Shown here piece by piece: positions 13,322 through 25,414 of a stretch of DNA of 64,000 nucleotides. The DNA comes from Prostheceraeus crozeri (lineage: Eukaryota > Platyhelminthes > Polycladida > Euryleptidae): NCBI GenBank assembly GCA_907163375.1, contig CAJQUW010007924.1, positions 248,001 to 312,000 on the forward strand, in the 5' to 3' direction. The notes beneath the pieces were generated by a model. The model ran no database searches. It saw only the letters and a list, made by a program, of their open reading frames with translations, and was not told the origin of the DNA. How positions within the stretch are numbered: position 1 is the stretch's first letter; each line of letters begins with the position of its first letter. Position numbers and translations under genes: made by a program.

Positions 13322-14326
13322 TGTCGTTACCAATTGTAGCAAACAGCAGTCATTGCGAATTATGATGACATGTCCATTATCTAACAATTGGTTGTTCGTG
13401 CTAACAACTCTACCTATCAGAAAAATAAATCAATATTCAAAACTAAAGAAAACTGTATTGATTTCCCCGACCTGCATCGGAACCTCATGATTGAACCTGG
13501 AAATTTTGCCGGTATACAGGCTTGTTAGTCGTAAATAATAAATCGAAATGTCATACACCAAAATATTTAGAAAATAGATATTTCTATTAACATCAACTAA
13601 AAGATTGTAGAATGCCAGCAAAATAAAATGCAATATTTTATCATTACCAACCACACGTAAAGTATGCATTTACTATGATCACTTTCCAGAATTTTTGCTT
13701 ATTTGAATATTGACGTCTATCATCATTATTACAAAATAATTGGATCAAAGCAGAAGCAGCTATTGCCAATACAATAATATGCCACATCTATCAAGTAGAT
13801 ATTAGTTTAATAGTTGTTCCATGGGAATCGCAAAGTCTCATCCCAGCGAACTAAAAAAGTAACGCAATCAATTAAATAAACAATGGAGCTATTGCAATTT
13901 TTCGGTAGCTTCGCTTCGTTTGTGCTCATGTCGGATCTTTTGGTTAAAGCAGAATTAATCGGGCCCATTTTTCTTCCGTTTATACATGACTTATAGACTC
14001 ATACGAGTACATTTGAATTTAATGCAATCTCAGTTTTGCGTTATTGATTTGATACTACAAAAATTGATAATCATGCTGAGATTCATACTTAACATTATTG
14101 ATTATCCAATATTATTGAAATTTCTGAAATTTGACTGTGCTTGAGGTCAGTGAATACATGTCAATTTATAAATAATGGTGCCTTCCGAACTGCCGTGATG
14201 ATGTCTCTTGAGTGCTGTAGTCAATTAAAGCAGAAAAATTAGCTCAGGAGAAAAGGACCTGAAAACAGAAAGCTGGTAAATCCTGTTTATAACTCGATAA
14301 TAGGCGAGGGTAGAACGAAATGTTCT
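13322..14326. other. intergenic, nothing recognised
   Basis: No gene, RNA or repeat was recognised in this AT-rich stretch. Confidence 0.5.
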
Positions 14327-14424
14327 GGGGAGACCGCACAGAAACAATGTTAGTGACAAGCAAATTTCAATGGTTAGACTGTTAGAGATCATTTAGCCTA
14401 ACAGTGTTTCTGTGCGGTCGCCCC
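14327..14424. repeat. 98-bp foldback (hairpin) repeat
   Basis: GGGGAGACCGCACAGAAACA at the left pairs with TGTTTCTGTGCGGTCGCCCC at the right, with one mismatch in the outer 20 bases. The inner bases (AATGTTAG / CTAACAG) continue the stem. It is likely a small non-autonomous element. No target duplication was assigned. Confidence 0.6.
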
Positions 14425-14516
14425 TGCCATACACATCCTGAGGCGCAGCACGGTGCGACGAAATTAATGTGTCATAAACCGGATATACATGTAAGTAACT
14501 CCATAAAATTTTATTT

Positions 14517-14570
14517 GTTTCTGAACGAAATTTCCGTGTGCGTGAAGCCGCGTCGCGTCTGGTGTGAATG
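14517..14570. repeat. right half of the CATTCACACC MITE family
   Basis: The block from GTTTCTGAACGAAA to GGTGTGAATG matches the right arm of the MITE at 5558-5739. The matching left end is not clear upstream, so this copy looks truncated or diverged. Confidence 0.55.
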
Positions 14571-15195
14571 GGTTTGATGGAAGGGGGCTATCATGACCAA
14601 CCGTCTGCTTGTATTGTACATGAACACTTATTTTCATGAAATAACAGGTTTTAATTTCTTTAGTACAACTCTTAAACTAGAAATAAGAACTGGACTTACT
14701 CAGCAATGCGAAATCAAGCATTATTATGCAATTGTATCTGTCTATTTGGTGTGTCTAGTCAGATCAATGAAGTACTCGGTCACACAATTACTGCTTGCGT
14801 CACTGAATTTCTGAATATTTTGTCATGGTCAAAAGTCGGCCTATCATCTTGTAATTTTGCTTCACTGCCGTAAAGAATTCTTGACACTTGTAATTATTTC
14901 AATATCATTATTATTGAAGTTGATGTATCGTTGAAGTATTGAGGCGTATAAGTATTGTCTAAAACTATCCAAGTGACCTGTGTCAATATTCTTCAATGAC
15001 AGCTAAAGCATTTGACACCGATATAAATGGCAATTATCTTATTCTAGGATTAATAGCCGACATGATGCAAGTTGAGCGACTTTTGAATTGAAGGATAGAG
15101 AGCTCAGCATTTTAATTTCTAATTTCAATTTTCTATCAAAGAAACATTTCAAACATTACCTTGATAAATAATGAAATATTTATTAACTTATTTGT
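14571..15195. other. intergenic, nothing recognised
   Basis: The 73-codon frame at 14593-14814 is within chance length. Nothing else was recognised. Confidence 0.4.
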
Positions 15196-15286
15196 ATCAT
15201 TATAGTGAAATAGATTCGAGGACCATGCTCCCTCGAATTTCTGCACAATAAAAGTGTGTTTCTCGAATCTATTTCACCATAATGAT
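15196..15286. repeat. 91-bp hairpin repeat
   Basis: ATCATTATAGTGAAATAGAT at the left pairs with its near-perfect complement at the right (one mismatch), and the stem continues with TCGAG/CTCGA. The loop includes a second partial copy of CTCGAAT. It is probably a very short MITE. Confidence 0.6.
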
Positions 15287-15920
15287 GATTCTCCCCGTTC
15301 GATGACATCGCTTATCATTTGTATCAAAATGAATATTGGTGTAATCATTTACATCTTCCCATTATTTGGGTAATTGCTCTTAAATCTATGACAGGGATGG
15401 TCAACCTTTCTTGGACCACATTATCAATATAGAAGTCAAACCGAGCCGCATCCAACTTCAAAGTACTACTAACTAAAATCCTGCTTTTCAATACTTAATT
15501 GAGTGCTAATTATTCATTTTCACCACGAGGTAATTCATTAGTAAATGTGCATCTTCACCATACATCTAAAAATGGAGAAAAATATCTGCATTATATGAAT
15601 GTAAATATAAAATCAAAAATTCAAATTTGTAAGTGCTCTTGTAAATTTCACAAGAAAATTGACCCTATTTAAACATTCGGAAAAGGTATTTGAATAAAAA
15701 AAGAGTTTATAGAAAGCTCATTGAAAACCTTCAAATTAATGACTTTTCTGAAATTGATGAGCTGCAGAAAACACAGCAACGTCATTTATCAAGCTCGATG
15801 TTGCGATACGCGGAGTGTTCTTCAAATTTGCGTCTGCAATTCTTGCACGATGACGGTTTTTTCAATGTTTCAATCAAGAGAACAGGTTCCAAAGCATGCA
15901 AGAATGCGAAAATGGCATCT

Positions 15921-15979
15921 TCAGCAATGTCCGGAAAATTCACTCAATGAAGAAAACTTTTGTGAAAATCGATTGCTAT
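15921..15979. repeat. direct repeat flanking MITE copy 2, left unit
   Basis: About 57 bp starting TCAGCAATGTCCGGAAAA and ending ATTGCTATA recurs, with roughly eight differences, at 16725-16780 on the other side of the palindromic element. Confidence 0.75.
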
Positions 15980-15982
15980 ATA

Positions 15983-16720
15983 GTCCGGGAGCTTCTGACA
16001 CTTTCTTCCTACATTCGCGCACAAAAAGCTTGATAACATGGATTTGTAGATCTTGAAACGCTGAATGCAAAAATCAAATTCTTGAGTGTCACAGCCAGTG
16101 GCTTTCCATTATAGGTAAGGTTGAAGGACCAATGACAAAATTCAAGAAATATCTTATGGACTGTGAAACACTTGGCAAGTTTCGTACATTTTCTTTTGCA
16201 GAAAAGAAACTGTTTATCAGAATGCCATGAAATTTGAAACATGATTGAGTTCAGATCATAAACTTCATTTAGAAGTTAAATTGAGTCACATGATTCAGTA
16301 TTTGATGTTTAAGAGTCTCTACAAAACGAGTAAATTTCATGTTTTGACTTAATTTTGGCGATTTTTGCAGAGACTCTCAAACATAAAATACTTAATCATG
16401 TGACTCAATTTAACTTCTAAATGAAGTTTATGATCTGAACTCAATCACGTTCCAAATTTCATGGCATTTTGATAAATAGTTTCTTTTCTGCAAAAGAAAA
16501 TGTACGAAGATTGCCAAGGGTTTCACAATCCATAGAAATTTCTTGAATTTTAACATTGGATTCCTCCAATGGGAATCCTTCAACCTTACCTACAACCGAA
16601 AGCGACTGGCTTTGACACCAAAGAATTTGATTTTTGTATTCAGCATTTCAAGATCTACAATTCCATGCTTTTAAGCCCTTTGTGCGCGAATCTAGGAAGA
16701 AAGTGCTAGTGCTCCCTACC
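15983..16720. mobile_element. foldback MITE, copy 2 (TA-flanked, long inverted repeats)
   Basis: This is a long palindrome with two arms of about 340-350 bp. The left end is GTCCGGGAGCTTCTGACAC and the right end is its diverged complement. TA flanks both ends (15981-15982 and 16721-16722). Both arms keep the block containing TGAGTGTCACAGCC / GGCTTTGACACCA, which copy 1 has lost from its right arm. The sequence is otherwise collinear with copy 1. It is inserted inside the hAT-like element at 15392-16878 and bounded by a 57-bp direct repeat. It is non-coding. A transcript would fold into a long double-stranded RNA. Confidence 0.82.
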
Positions 16721-16724
16721 TAAT

Positions 16725-16780
16725 TCAGCAATGTCTGGAAAACCACTCAATGAAGATGATTTTTGTGGAAATCCATTGCT
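16725..16780. repeat. direct repeat flanking MITE copy 2, right unit
   Basis: This is the partner of 15921-15979 (TTCAGCAATGTCTGGAAAAC ... ATTGCTAAA). At about 57 bp it is far longer than a normal transposon target duplication. It is therefore either an older tandem duplication in the host element into which the MITE jumped, or a rearrangement. Confidence 0.7.
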
Positions 16781-16878
16781 AAAGATTTCAATGCTTGCTC
16801 GGCCGCATCACAGTTAATTTCGAAAATGTTGCGTGGGCCGCACGATATGGCATCGCGGGACACCGGTTGGCCCTCCCC

Positions 16879-17746
16879 TTCTCTCTTAGAAAAGAGGATT
16901 TGTGCGAGATGAAATAGATGCGATCACCAGATCGAATTTATTTGGGATCATTTTACCGTCTATTGGGATTATAGAGTGAGCAGAACTAGTAAATTTGGTT
17001 CGAATTGATAGAATTTCATGACGACGTGCTTGTCAACAACGAACTATGCACAACATCCAGATTCTGGATAGAAGGAGTAGCTACACTTTTTTTTCTGACG
17101 CTCTAATCAGGTTCGCGCTGATGTCACTGCAAAGCATATTAGGTGTGTGCTCGAATTCTAATGATATTCAATTCAGCTCTGATAACTCACTGGTTTAAGG
17201 AATAGTCATCAAAGATGTTGAGCTCCCAACACACACAACTTTTAATATTTCAAAAGAATATTCAATACTACCGGTTCAAATCAGCTTTTTGAATCGAATC
17301 TGATGGTTGGATTACGGAATTCCGGAAGATGAATCTGCAAAATGCAGCTATCCTTACTTAAATTTCGGTAATGACAGTCAATGAGTACCATACATGTTTT
17401 TAAAATGTAGGTGGATTCATGCAATCTTAATGTGTAGTGTGTGTACTCAAATAAGACTGACCCTTTCTGAAAGAGTTGCAAAACTTGATTTCTTTTTAAA
17501 ATCACCATGCAAGAGTGTATAAAAGTCAGCTGATAGTATTACATAATCAAACTACTGAGTGAACTCAACGATGGAATCACAAAGGAACAATGAATCTAGA
17601 GAACAATTAATGCTCACCGACTAAAACAATGCAGTATGATTAAAAGAGAAAATAAGAGGACGCAGACTTTAAAATCAATTAATATATTTTGTTAATGGGG
17701 AAAAAGCGCACAAAAGCATCAATTTGCGTACTGGCTGAATTGATTA
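16879..17746. other. intergenic, nothing recognised
   Basis: No gene or repeat was recognised. The minus-strand frame at 17281-17508 is within chance length. Confidence 0.45.
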
Positions 17747-18461
17747 GTCAGGCAGCCAGAACGAGTTTCTGTAGGGAACGAGGCCGAAAATGAGACTTTC
17801 ACAGAATGATGTACACCCTATGTCTACTACGAATGCGCACGTCTGCCGAGTTCTAGTGAGTTCCTCTTCTTGTCAGACAAGATCAGAGAAAATCACATGT
17901 AAATCCAACGAGACGCAGATTGCAGTTTTTGGCTAAAATGAAATGTTGTATGTTTTCTCTGATTAGGCGAAAAGTACTATGCCCAGAGTCATAATGTTTG
18001 GCATGTAATGTCTTCAGATCATTTCCTTTCATTTTTATTCACCCCTGTGCATGTAGCTAAACGCATTTAGATTTGGTGAGCCTCTTATGCTACTTTATCA
18101 TCTTTATCCACATTCAGCCACATTCTCACATACATATACATTGCCGATTAGATGCATGATAAAAGTACATGCACATCATAGGAAATGATCTGAAGACATT
18201 CCATGCAAAAAAATTATGATTCTGGGCTTAGTACTTTTCGTTTAATCAGAGAAAACATACAACATTTCATTTTAGCCAAAAACTGCAATCTGCGTATCGT
18301 TGGATTTGCATGTGATTTTCTTTGATCTTGTCTGACAAGAAAAGGAACTCACTAGAACTCGGCAGACGTAACGATTCGTAGTAGACATAGGGTGTACATC
18401 ATTCTGTGTAAGTCTCATTTTCGGCCTCGTTCCGTGCAGAAACTCGTTCTGGCTGCCGGAC
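17747..18461. mobile_element. foldback MITE with ~290-bp arms (TA-flanked)
   Basis: The left arm, from GTCAGGCAGCCAGAACGAG to about 18,030, is an inverted copy of about 18,180 to the right end (CTCGTTCTGGCTGCCGGAC). The two arms look about 90% alike. A unique loop of about 150 bp separates them. TA dinucleotides flank both ends. The outermost bases (GTCCGGCAGC on the minus strand) nearly match those of the other two foldbacks (GTCCGGGAGC), although the arms are otherwise unrelated. It is non-coding. Confidence 0.85.
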
Positions 18462-18463
18462 TA

Positions 18464-20486
18464 GATGCCAGTGTCCTCAAAATATAGTTTCTAATGTAAT
18501 GCATCAATTACGTCATATTTTTTAGTAATCATAGGAATTCTCATTCAAGACGGCGTATCATTTTGCCCTTTTAAATTTCTTTATTATCACATAACGAGGG
18601 CTATGCTCTCTTTTTCAAGTACATAGTGTGAGGTGTTCAAGTCCGTCGCAATTCACTTTTCACATGTCCGGACGAATGCTTTTGCATTTTTGATAGAAAC
18701 AAGCAAACATAAGGCGTTTGTTAAATGATAGCCTTTCATATTGTGACGTCGTTTGACTCGTATAATTTTTGTTGAAAAGATAGTTCGAAAATGCATCGAT
18801 GGATTGTATACGTTTTTGAAAAATTATCTTGGATCCCTTCTGGCAAGTGGGTTACAAAACACCTTTTCGGAGCAGATTACATAGGCTGCAAAAAGTGACA
18901 AACAAAATAAATGTAAAATTTTTGACAAAATCGGGAATTTTACGAAGGAAATCACAATTTCCTTCAGTGTAAATTCTGTGTAGTTTAAAAACTTTAATTT
19001 GTTTTAGTCTACGGGTTGTAATTGCTAATGATTAACTGCCTATAGTAATGTTAAAGGTCAAGCTGCATTTCTCGCTTCTCTACCAATATCAGAAAATTCC
19101 ACTGGACGATTTTCTCTTGAATAACAATGGACGTTCTTGTGAACTTCGTTTCAATTGACAAAATGTTTAGATTGTTGCTTTCTATCGCAAGTTATGTAGA
19201 ATGACCTTCAACGCCTAAATAATTAGCTAACGGAATGAATCATAAACAACACTTTGCACCTTGCAGATGAAATTCTTTGAGAAGTTAGGTTCAGAACGCA
19301 AAATATTATTTTTCTGTGACTAAATTCATTGCAAGAAGCCCCGTGTGCTACAATTAGAATTTAAAGTAGCAAGCATTTAAATCAGTGAAAAACGAATGAA
19401 ACTACACCAATTTAACAAGATAAGTTTGCATGAATGAAGGAATGCATAGCCTTGATTTGCAGCGAAAAAGAATATCGATGTTGTTTCATTTTATTTGCTT
19501 GGAAACATTGTCGAACCATGTAAACATTTTGATACATGTGAACGCTCAATAGCATTAAGGGGTCAAACAAAGTTTCTGTTTGTCAAAATATCAAGCACTC
19601 AGATAGGAAAAGATATAAATGTGTCTTGCTTATTATAAGTGAGTCAATTCCCTTTTAAATTTGATAACAATCTTTGCCGTTATAGTCTACTTACTAGCAC
19701 TATTGTCTCGCTGGTTATTTAACGTTGATGACAATCTTAAATTCCCGACATAAATCTGGTCAGAGTAATCAAAAATGTTTACATCTCGTTATGCTTTGTC
19801 TCTGGACAGTTGTTCTGGACAGTAATGATGTGTAATGATCAAATAAATGTCATCAACATTCTTCGTAAGTTCGCTGTTTATTATTTTAATAATATTATCT
19901 TGTCTGGACGAACGAAATACACAGGAGCTGTCGAAGGCAGTGTATGTAGGCCTTGCCTATATACACAATTACATTGTAGTTTGTTACACATTTTATGATC
20001 GTAAAGTAAATTGATCAACGGCTCAAAATTGCGCCCGCATCTGTCATCATGAGAAGATCTCTTATTTTGATCACTGTTATATGAATATACAAGCTTGAGG
20101 GCTTTTCTATATATATATATATTTTTTTGATTTTGTGGAGAATTATCACATAAACATTTTCTTTAGAAATATATTTTGAAAAGTAACCATATATTCATTC
20201 TCTAAATGCAAGCATCAGTGAAACAGAAGTGCCAAGAAACAGTAAGACATATGAAAAAGGATACAAAATCTCCAAAAACCAACAAGATAAAAAAGGGATG
20301 TCTAATTGAATGAAATATCAAATATCATTCTGTCCCCGATTCCAGAGGCCTCTCCTCCCAAATATGCTAGTAAAAATGAGCCGAAATATCGAACTTGCAC
20401 GTAGAAGGATAGGTGCTGATGTCTTCTATGAATAAAAATCTTTGAAAGCTTTGTATATATACTGAAGGCGACTGTTGATTTTAGAA
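18464..20486. other. intergenic, nothing recognised
   Basis: AT-rich sequence with a short TA run near 20,108-20,122. No gene or transposon was recognised. Confidence 0.45.
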
Positions 20487-21215
20487 TTATTTTTTTCTTA
20501 TGATGATGGACTCTTGCCGACTGAGCTCTGTCTCATTTTCAGATGTTGAGGGGATGCTGATGTTGAATTCTACTTGACATTTCACCTCATGTTTGAATAC
20601 TGAATATATGTGTTGAAGTTGAGGTCTGATAGTGCATCCGATATACGAGTACAACTTGTTGCATCTCATTTCATGAATAGCTTGAGGAATTTCAATGTGT
20701 CGTTCAGTGTACAGTTTTTCGATTGCACATCATCTGACGTGGCTGAGATCTTTTTGAGAACACAGTGTTTTTGATTTCTGCACGAGTTTGGTATTGAAAC
20801 TCTCTTTGTCGAAAATATTCTTGATTTGCTGGTTCGCTTTATGATATAAATATTCTAGTTTGAAATACATGTAGTCTTCGCTTTTGCGCATTTTTTTCTT
20901 TTTGAAGTGCGCTTCAAATGTGTCACTAGCTACAGTGAAATTCACTTTCTTCAAGAATGTTCTTAGAAATTGGATTCATGTTTCATAAAATCAACTTCTC
21001 TAGTTCATCTTTCTTTGATTCTGCCTATTATATTTTAGGAAGGCGATTTTTATTCGAATTATGGTGTGTGAACATCCTTTCATTGCTAATTTTTCAATCT
21101 TTTTATGTAAATCAAATTTGAGGCCATTTTTGACTTTTATAGTTGCTTTGAAATCCAAAAGCCATTGGCAATTCTTTTCATCAAGCAGTTGTAGCTCAAA
21201 TGTATCTTTAGCTGA
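20487..21215 (-). pseudogene. possible decayed coding trace, family unknown
   Basis: Read on the minus strand, this stretch gives three protein-like runs in succession: DTFELQLLDEKNCQWLLDF (about 21,210-21,000), MKKVNFTVASDTFEAHFKKK (20,954-20,730) and MRCNKLYSYIGCTIRPQLQH (20,669-20,487). They are rich in charged, Trp and Cys residues, unlike the low-complexity frames around them. DTFE occurs at the start of both of the first two runs. Stops separate the runs. I do not recognise a family. It may be a broken transposon or host gene, or chance. Confidence 0.25.
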
Positions 21216-21220
21216 ATATC

Positions 21221-22991
21221 ATTCTAAGATATGAAATGAGATGTTATATAGATAGAAATGTTCTACAACTTACCGATAACAGTGAAGAACCACCGGAGAT
21301 CCACACATTTTAAACTATTGCTTTAGGACTGAACACGAAGTCAAAGAAAGCTGATCAATTTACGGAACAAATTGCTCAACAAATTCTGTTTAGGAAATGA
21401 AGAAAAATTGATAACTCACATCAGTGGAAACAATTGCTGCAGACATTGAGAACAACAGAATGCATGTTACAGATTATGGATATTTGACTCACGTAGAAAT
21501 TTTTGACGTTACACTGTGTCAAGCACAATTAAATCAATGACGGTGAAGACGATGTATCGTGACAGAATATCGTGTAGCCTAATATAAAAGGCTGCACAGG
21601 CATAAAGTTTTCTTATCGAATATTTTCCCATTATCGTCCGAGCACTATAACCATTGTCATTAGAAAGCTTGTTAATCACATAAATTCTGATGATGAAAAT
21701 GTACAACCAAAGATGAATAATAAATATCAGTTGGGTGGGCATCATTCATTTGCGCCAGCTGTTACAGCGGTCCTTAAAAGACATAAAATTGAAAGATATT
21801 GCATATCTCCATTTGTTGCATCATCTTGCTAGATGTGGATCAACTTACAGCTTGTAGCAATATAGAAAAAAATTGATCCTCTAAACTCCACGAAAATTCC
21901 AAATTTGATTTTTTGAATATTTTAGACAAAGTCGCAAGGATGTCTGTTGTTAACAAAATTGCTCATTGAATACGTAGTAGTATTTTATGATGATAGGCTT
22001 ATACATTCGATGGAAAATCAAAAGCCGAGAAGTCGTTAACGAAAGAAATAAAAAAGTGAATTTGAACGTTGTTCAACCCCATTGCCTACGTGCGAATTTC
22101 TCATTGGCTCAACAAATCATGGAGAAGTTTAAATCAGCGAGGGAGCGAACGAAGAAAAGTGTAAAATTAATATTCGCACACTATGAAACAAAATATTAGC
22201 CCAGTTTTAACAAAGGGATCAAAGGGATCCTCTATAATTTTGCTGAAGCTTAGTTTCATTTGTTCCAATTTTGTGTTAATCGTTTTTCCTCGTTGATTAT
22301 TGGTACGTCAACCAATATAAAATCAAATTTAGACTTTTCGTACTATCAATTCCTTTTTCGCAGACGATATGAAAATGACAATGAATATCCTGAGCGATAT
22401 AGCATGCATACTAACAATAAATGAGCCAGCAATTACATCTGCATGTGCCAACAATTATTTCGTAGTGTAAAGTTTACTATTGTTGCGACGATCATGTTAC
22501 TTTTAGGCTCAGAAGAAATGAACAATTTTATTCATCGGACAGTTCTGGCTAAAAATTTTCTTTTTTATTCATTGTCATCATAAGATTTCAACTGAAATGC
22601 TTAATCAATAAGTTATGACATCAGGAAAAATTGGCTTCTTAACTATCCATATTTCAACTCATATAAATGCTTTGTGAAAAACCTCTATGACACTATTCAG
22701 AACAGCATTTTATTCAACACGCATCAATTATGGAACCGTGCGGCTTGTCGAGGGGCAAAATCTGAAGAAATATTCCCCCTTTCTTCAAATATAAGATGCA
22801 ATCAATGCATCAAGATATATACACAAAGTCCAAGATATACAAGTTCAACGCTAGGTAATTTAACAAAGCAAGATCAGAATGATATCAGTCAAGTTAAGAA
22901 TGCAGTTCGACAGTTCAATCTGAGTTAGGTGCATGCATGAAAAGTTAAAGGGTAACGTTCCGTTGGATCAAATCAATCAGGCGAAGCGCTA
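21221..22991. other. intergenic, nothing recognised
   Basis: Only small open frames of chance length occur here. No repeat or gene was recognised. Confidence 0.45.
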
Positions 22992-22999
22992 ATATCAAC

Positions 23000-23912
23000 T
23001 AGGGTTAAAACGATATCGATACCGATACGATAATATCGATATTATCGGTATTTTTCCGATACCAATAATATCGATATTTCTAAAAATAATACCGATAAAA
23101 ATATCGATAATAACACCGATAAAAATATCGATAAAAATATCGATAAAAATATCGATAATAATATCGATACAAATATCGATAATTATATCGATAACAATAT
23201 CAATAATTATATCGATAACAATGACGATGTGAATGTCAATATCATCACCGTTGATGACATCGGTATTATTTCTAACAATGCTATCGATCTTGATAAATCT
23301 TGAAATTGGTGTCAAATGACTTATATCATTCATAATATATTGCATTCGTGATAGCTAACAAAACCTATAACTTGACATGATGTTTAATCATTACAAGACT
23401 TATCATTTGCCTTCAGTTTCGTCATACTTACCGATCATACTTTCAGTTAGACTAATCAAATTTATCATTTTCGACAATAGAACTTACCTGATATCTGATC
23501 GAAAATTGTATACGAACGTCATCGATATATAGGTGTACTTGTACATGTTGATTTTGCATAGGCTAAATGATAAATATACGGATATAGCTATCATATAAAT
23601 TAATATCTTGATGCCAATATTCATATCGATACTCACAATTTTTTGATCTTTAATCGATTTACAGATTGTGAATAGATAGCGTTATGTTGCATCGATATCA
23701 TCATCGATATCATTATCAATATGAATATTATTGTCAATATTGATATCGTCATAAATGTCGATATTGATATCAATAGAAATATCGATATTAATATCGATAT
23801 TAGATTCGATATTAGTATATCGACATTAATAGATATTAATATTAATATCGATAGTATCGACAAAGAATTTTGAAATATCGATAATGAAAATTTCACTATC
23901 GTTTTAACCCTA
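23000..23912. mobile_element. hAT-type MITE built of TATCGATA motifs, 913 bp
   Basis: The terminal inverted repeats are TAGGGTTAAAACGATA and its exact complement. They are flanked by a perfect 8-bp target duplication, ATATCAAC (22992-22999 and 23913-23920), which is diagnostic of hAT-type insertion. About 300 bp inside the left end and 280 bp inside the right end consist of diverged repeats of ATATCGATAA-like 12-mers. These explain the isoleucine/aspartate-rich open frames on the minus strand, which are not proteins. The middle (about 23,330-23,620) is unique and non-coding. The intact target duplication implies a fairly recent insertion. Confidence 0.85.
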
Positions 23913-23920
23913 ATATCAAC

Positions 23921-25414
23921 TGTTTGTTGTTCTCTAATGTTGATTGAAACTTAATCAGCAATTGAAAACAAGCAAGAAAATAATCAGCAACTGATCAACT
24001 GAAGGTGAATCAAACTTGATCAAATTCCATCAACTTCGATATCCTAAGGTGTCTGCTACACAACAGACATGACATCTTCTGCAGCTTGAAAAAGGCTATA
24101 CTTGTCGGTGTAAAAAGCTTTGCAAGTATTAAATACTTTTGTCTCAACACAAAAGACAAGATGAAGTATCTACATGTACATTTTCCTATTTTATTACTGT
24201 TGGTTGGCAAATTATAATGATCGAAAAACCACACGAATTGATTGAAAAAGGAGTTCAGCAAGACATTTTTCTTTGAAATCAATTTGATCTGTTTTAATAT
24301 GAATTTATGCCTTCGACCTGACCTGGTCAAAGGCGTTCATATTCATCAGGTCAATCTCAAATAAATGAGCAATCGTTTTAAGCAAAAAGTGCTCATGATG
24401 GCAGCGCAATTCATCAGAGAGCTTTCAGTTAATATACCATCAGAGTCATGTTACTTAAAGCTTGTCTTAACCAGTAGTACTCATTTAAGAATGTCTTCGA
24501 AGGCTGCCCGGGTTCAGGGCAGGCTAAATCACGTGGTCTAATGGACACCAACGGTGACGACAGCAAAATTAAATTGAACGCGGCAAAAATTCCATTGTTT
24601 GACTAAACACGCCCCGTAGATTTGCTTTACAATGACCAACACCGAATCATTGAAACAATGACTTGGCTTCATGTAATTGCATTGAAGATGACAATGGACA
24701 GAGCACCGTTGCAGCGGTACAGCACAGTGCATATGTTGAAGAATTGAAGCTTGAAATGTGAACCATTTTGTGATTTTATATATTGGTGAAGTTGCTGATA
24801 TTTGTACTTTAAAACTCTAAAATAAAATACAATAATTCATACATTTATGTGGGAATCAAACAGGCATGGCATGTTTCATAACAAATGAAAATGTGCAGTG
24901 CACCTTTCTATAAGACATGTTTAGGAAAAAAGGAAGCGTCAGTGACTAAATGCATGAGTGTGTGCAAAGTTGCATACTGCTATTTGCAATGCCAAAAGGC
25001 AGTGGCTTGATAGCATGTATCCTGCAAATATTATTTGAAAATTGTAGCTCAGAAAGAAGCATGCATATTGTACGAGGCATTGTATAAATTCTGAATCTTA
25101 CAATATGAATACAAAATAAAGGAATCCTAGAAATAAATGAGATTTTATTAGAAGCGTAACATAAATTAAGTTCAGGCACCGTATGTAATGTCAATATCCT
25201 CTTTACATGTAGAAATTGAAACAGGAATTTATTTCTAGCAATATAATTCTGTACATTTGTGACACAACGCAGATTTTAAAATATCTATGCAAAATAGAAA
25301 CATGATGAGTTCAGAAATGCAATACAAAGGAGCAGTTGCAAGAGATGACCGATAATCGATCACTAGCCCCATGAAAATGTTTTCGGAGAAAATTGAATAT
25401 TAAATTTTTCTTTA
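23921..25414. other. intergenic, nothing recognised
   Basis: No gene or repeat was recognised. Minus-strand frames of 106 and 82 codons are within the range expected by chance. Confidence 0.45.

Larger units (their letters stand above)
15392..16878. mobile_element. hAT-like element, decayed, interrupted by a MITE
   Basis: The left terminus CAGGGATGGTCAACC and the sequence after it (TTTCTTGGACCACA...GAGCCGCA) are typical of hAT elements of the Charlie type. The right end (GGGCCGCACG...GGTTGGCCCTCCC) is a degraded complement. Without the inserted 738-bp palindromic element the element would be about 750 bp, so it is non-autonomous. Small frames at 15690-15950 and 15721-16056 are not recognisable as hAT transposase. 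The 8-bp target duplication is not preserved. Confidence 0.6.

Noticed and set aside
22995-23896. Isoleucine/aspartate-rich minus-strand frames of 87 and 116 codons
   Set aside because: They are translations of TATCGATA-type repeats inside the hAT MITE, not proteins.
24010-24330. 106-codon minus-strand frame
   Set aside because: Low information content, chance length, and no recognisable motif.
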